Positions 63,321 through 64,000 of a DNA stretch of 64,000 nt are shown one piece after another. A program made the translations under genes and the position numbers. The stretch comes from Psychroserpens burtonensis DSM 12212 (GTDB taxonomy: Bacteria; Bacteroidota; Bacteroidia; Flavobacteriales; Flavobacteriaceae), in assembly GCF_000425305.1 (NCBI RefSeq), contig NZ_AUDE01000017.1, positions 1 through 64,000 of the forward strand. The letters run 5' to 3'. Within the stretch, counting starts at the first letter, position 1; each line of letters starts with the position of its first letter. The notes beneath the pieces were generated by a model. It had not been told where the DNA came from. It did not search any database and saw nothing but the letters and a program-made list of their open reading frames with translations.

Positions 63321-64000
63321 ATGCTAAATGATTTACCAATTAGAAAGATTATTCATGTGGATATGGACGCGTTTTACGCCTCTGTAGCGCAGCTTGACAA
63401 TCCAGAACTTAGAGGTAAGGCCATTGCAGTTGGTGGCGGTGGTGCAAGGGGTGTCATTAGCGCTGCAAGTTATGAAGCACGAAAATTTGGTGTAAAAAGC
63501 GCAATGTCTGGACGATTAGCGATAAAGCTATGTCCAGAACTCATATTTGTAAAGACAAATTTTGATCGCTATAATGAGATTTCTAAAAAAGTACGACACA
63601 TATTTCATGACTACACAGATCTTGTTGAACCCTTATCCCTTGACGAAGCTTATCTTGATGTTACTGCGAATAAAAAAGGCAACCCAAGTGCTTCATTATT
63701 AGCTCAAGAGATTAGAAACCGGATTTCTACTGAGGTAGGCTTAACAGCCTCTGCGGGAATTTCTATTAACAAGTTTATTGCTAAAGTAGCTAGCGATTAT
63801 AACAAACCCAACGGACAAAAAACAGTTAATCCAGAGGAAGTACTTCAGTTCTTAGAAGATTTAGACATCAGGAAATTTTATGGTGTTGGTAAAGTGACGG
63901 CCGAAAAAATGTACCAAAAAGGGATTTTTACTGGTCAAGATTTAAAAGGAAAATCATTAGAATATCTAGAGGACCACTTCGGAAAGTCAGGTAGCTACTA
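63321..64000 (+). CDS. dinB: DNA polymerase IV, partial (3' end outside window)
   Basis: The first 226 codons are present of an expected length around 350-365. Y-family motifs are clear: HVDMDAFYASVAQLDNPELR (catalytic Asp14), PLSLDEAYLDV (Asp108, Glu109), and the helix-hairpin-helix region RKFYGVGKVTAEKM. DinB carries out translesion synthesis. The start ATG at 63321 follows a promoter box by 4 bp. Confidence 0.97.
   Translation, partial: MLNDLPIRKIIHVDMDAFYASVAQLDNPELRGKAIAVGGGGARGVISAASYEARKFGVKSAMSGRLAIKLCPELIFVKTNFDRYNEISKKVRHIFHDYTDLVEPLSLDEAYLDVTANKKGNPSASLLAQEIRNRISTEVGLTASAGISINKFIAKVASDYNKPNGQKTVNPEEVLQFLEDLDIRKFYGVGKVTAEKMYQKGIFTGQDLKGKSLEYLEDHFGKSGSY

Overview
This window looks like a chromosomal segment of a marine-type member of the Flavobacteriaceae (Bacteroidota). 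The evidence is AT-rich DNA, promoter boxes of the Bacteroidota type (TAnnTTTG) and almost no Shine-Dalgarno sites. The proteins also fit: type IX secretion cargo with type A and type B sorting domains, PorP/SprF and PorE-like partners, TonB-dependent receptors with carboxypeptidase-regulatory domains, a SUF-only Fe-S assembly cluster, a three-subunit SdhCAB complex, and DUF3078, DUF2480 and DUF5689 families. The genus cannot be fixed from sequence alone; Winogradskyella, Psychroserpens or Olleya-like is a guess. No rRNA, tRNA, CRISPR array or intact insertion sequence was seen.

Layout. 1-2.2 kb: 5' part of a large secreted repeat protein (GTG start, runs off the left edge). 2.2-5.1 kb: pbpC and a small haem-like membrane protein. 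5.1-10.7 kb: a secreted endonuclease/exonuclease/phosphatase (EEP) protein divergent from a TonB receptor plus DUF5689 surface lipoprotein. 11.2-24.5 kb: a minus-strand gliding/adhesion locus (type B adhesin, PorP/SprF, PorE-like OmpA protein, second type B adhesin). 24.7-26.9 kb: a second, cytoplasmic EEP protein divergent from hflX. 27-37.4 kb: the SUF cluster (sufA, sufB, lipoprotein, sufC, sufD, then sufS, small protein, sufE, sufT, DUF2480), split by an oppositely oriented PadR cassette that ends in a decayed serine hydrolase. 37.4-39.9 kb: thiL surrounded by four small paralogous C-x4-H...CxxC proteins. 39.9-45 kb: alpha/beta hydrolase, serine hydrolase, BrnQ and an aminopeptidase P. 45-50.4 kb: a secreted matrixin-like protease, a VPS10/BNR propeller protein and an outer-membrane-protein pseudogene. 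50.5-54 kb: sdhCAB. 54-64 kb: a membrane-anchored MutS-like ATPase, rplU-rpmA, two M16 peptidases, an EamA transporter, an HMA lipoprotein, a CYTH protein, a DUF2238 protein and the start of dinB.

How the parts fit. Much of the window serves the cell surface: adhesins exported by type IX secretion with their dedicated partners, nutrient uptake by the TonB system, and periplasmic peptidases. The rest is core metabolism: Fe-S assembly supplies clusters to SdhB, and thiamine, peptidoglycan and ribosome functions are present. The main unexplained signals are a strongly over-represented octamer CTTCGGAA (19 exact sites on both strands), the small zinc-ribbon-like family around thiL, two heptanucleotide arrays forming the leader of sufD, the PadR cassette splitting the SUF cluster, and a 10-unit Cys/Trp protein repeat at the left edge.
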